A stretch of 64,000 nucleotides of DNA from positions 3,100,001 to 3,164,000 of the forward strand of contig NC_037650.1 of assembly GCF_003254395.2 (NCBI RefSeq), in the 5' to 3' direction. The DNA is from Apis mellifera. Its lineage: Eukaryota > Arthropoda > Insecta > Hymenoptera > Apidae. Shown one piece after another: positions 62,462-64,000 of the stretch (positions are counted from its first letter, which is position 1; each line of letters opens with the position of its first letter). Position numbers and translations under genes: made by a program. The notes beneath the pieces are model-generated. The model searched no databases. It was not told the DNA's origin and worked only from the letters and a program-made list of their open reading frames with translations.

Positions 62462-64000
62462 CACATACGAGCTCGTAATTGAGGCTGGAAATCTGTGCGA
62501 ACGGGAGAAGGAGCGGTTCCAAGGGAATGCACCTGCGAATATTTACGTTCAATTAAAAACTCGTAAACACCTAACACACTGGCTAAATCTAAATGGATCC
62601 GGCGAGGCTAAACTGGCGATACGGCTTCCTTACGTCCTTCCATTCGTACCGGTCTTCTTCTCTCCTCTCGGCCAACCTTCTTCCACGGCATGTCTTGCTC
62701 CATCCATTACGAATCCATCCTCCTGCACACCTGTCTCCCCCTCGAATGAGAAATTCTCAATTCTTTCGAAAAAATTGACCCGCATCCTTCCCATTGGATT
62801 AAATTCTTAATAAATGAAGTCGTTTCAAAATTTTTAATAATCCCAATCGAAGCAGCGTATATATATATCCTTTCGTATCATTCGATAGACACACACGGTG
62901 GAGAACGATGGCGCGAGGTGGAGTGAAGCGAGTCGAGGGGTAATTTAACCGCGCGGAGAAACCTCTGCCGGATCGTGTGTACACACGCGCGCCGGCGTAC
63001 GTGTAATACACGAATCTCCCGCTAACTTTCCAAAGCGTTACTGACGCCGCTACGCCAACAAACCGCCGCTAAATCACCCTTCCCCTGTGAAACCCGTGAA
63101 CCCGTTCATCTCGTCGATCGCAGGTGTGCACCAGCGGATCCGCGGTGGGGATCCAATCTCGGCATCCAAGCAGGCAAAGAAAAAAGAAAGAGGTAAACGA
63201 TTCTTACGGATCGCGAAAGCTCGCTCTACGAAACAAGCTTATTCGAATAATTCTAACTTTCGTCGCTGCGAGTCGAAATCCCGTGGAAAAGGTTCTTCGA
63301 GGAAAAAGGGAGACAGACAGATGGAGAGAGAGAGGGAAAGATGGCGGTGGTCACGCCGCGCTTTCTCCGCGCTATGAGTTATACACGCGTAACGACCATA
63401 GGTATTACGCGCGCGAAACGTGGCCAGTTAGAAACCGCTAAAGACCCGTTTAATTTCCTCGGGCCTTCTCCGCGCGCCGGCCACGCTCCACTCCACACCG
63501 TTCGCATAACTCATCGTGCTGATTTTCTGCCCAGCCTTTTTTTTTTTTCTTTCTTTTTTAATCTTTAGTTAAACGCGTTATTTATTCCTCTCGGATCAGG
63601 CGGAACTATTAATTGGAACGATGGAAATCCAGAAAAATTGTAATAATAATCCCGATATGTGATTGAAAATAGTTTCCATTCATATAAATTTTATTCCAAC
63701 TGCTTTCTGTTGCCGAAATTTCCTCAGATACACGATAATCGTTTCTATTATCACGTTGCTGAGCTCCTTGAAATTTTTGCCCTGATTCGGTCCAATATCG
63801 AAAAGAGGAATAAAAGAATTCTTATAATTTTCTATCCTGATCGATTTCAAAAGCTTTGGACGGAATGTAATCCTTAATAAATTATTCCATAATAAATCTT
63901 GGCGAGAAATAGATTATGTTCTTCCTTGATCGAGTTTCCTCATTTGCATTTACTTTTATTTAACAATTCTTTCCAAACACCTATCCAAGATCTTTTCCAA
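62131..64000. other. Right-end unique DNA, no gene seen
   Basis: No convincing exon. TA/TACA runs lie at 62431-62465, a GA tract near 63322-63334, and a poly-T near 63538-63550. It could be intron or upstream DNA of the Sp gene. Confidence 0.4.

Noticed and set aside
1..64000. tRNA, rRNA and CRISPR elements
   Set aside because: I looked for B-box-like GGTTCGANTCC words with a matching acceptor stem and for regular spacer arrays and found none. The tandem arrays have no unique spacers of constant length. A dedicated tRNA/miRNA scan would be needed to exclude weak cases.

Overview
This is eukaryotic nuclear DNA, most likely from an insect and probably a bee-like hymenopteran. The reasons are the insect-type protein sequences (an Sp8/Sp9-type zinc-finger factor with long Gln/His/Ala/Gly runs, Obg-like ATPase 1, an adenylate-kinase-9-like protein), the very low gene density, abundant CpG and TCGA words in GC-richer DNA, sharply bounded AT-rich islands, and many GA, AAG and AAT microsatellites. 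The species call is an inference from composition; the gene calls rest on translated motifs. There are no bacterial-type operons, CRISPR arrays or phage features.

Layout. Three gene pieces are supported, all on the minus strand. At 1-1452 there is a long uninterrupted coding stretch of an adenylate-kinase-9-like protein that runs off the left edge. At 1638-1822 lies the first coding exon of OLA1, with its P-loop and a GT donor; its remaining exons are not visible. From about 1.8 to 53 kb I see no credible protein-coding gene. At 53423-55216 is the large DNA-binding exon of an Sp6-9 family transcription factor (Sp8/Sp9 type), with a clear splice acceptor at its 5' end. Its first exon must lie to the right, in or beyond 55.2-64 kb, and was not identified. 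A second, overlapping minus-strand reading frame (53049-53417) follows the Sp stop codon and looks like coding sequence.

The 51-kb gene-free interval is a mosaic. GC-richer, CpG-rich unique DNA carries many GA/CT, GAA and GGA microsatellites. AT-rich islands hold tandem arrays: 10.1-11.3 kb (about 158-bp period), 12.1-13.75 kb (about 140-165 bp), 21.4-22.7 kb (about 80-115 bp), 44.15-44.72 kb (about 157 bp), 46.17-46.78 kb (26 bp, 23 copies), 47.28-49.06 kb (about 367 bp, five near-identical copies nested in an older 90-bp repeat), 49.74-50.09 kb (177-bp duplication) and 61.5-62.1 kb (about 105-120 bp). A 43-bp minisatellite sits at 25.78-26.04 kb in GC-richer DNA.

How it fits together. OLA1 and the AK9-like protein are housekeeping-type nucleotide-handling genes packed closely at the left end. 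The Sp8/Sp9-type gene is a developmental regulator (limb, appendage and neural patterning in the animals studied) and is flanked by a large gene-poor territory, the usual arrangement for a gene controlled by distant enhancers. I cannot pick out individual enhancers from sequence alone. The most notable unexplained structures are the nested 367-bp satellite with a 16-bp palindrome in every unit, a perfect 32-bp palindrome at 59538-59569, and the overlapping C-terminal frame of the Sp gene.
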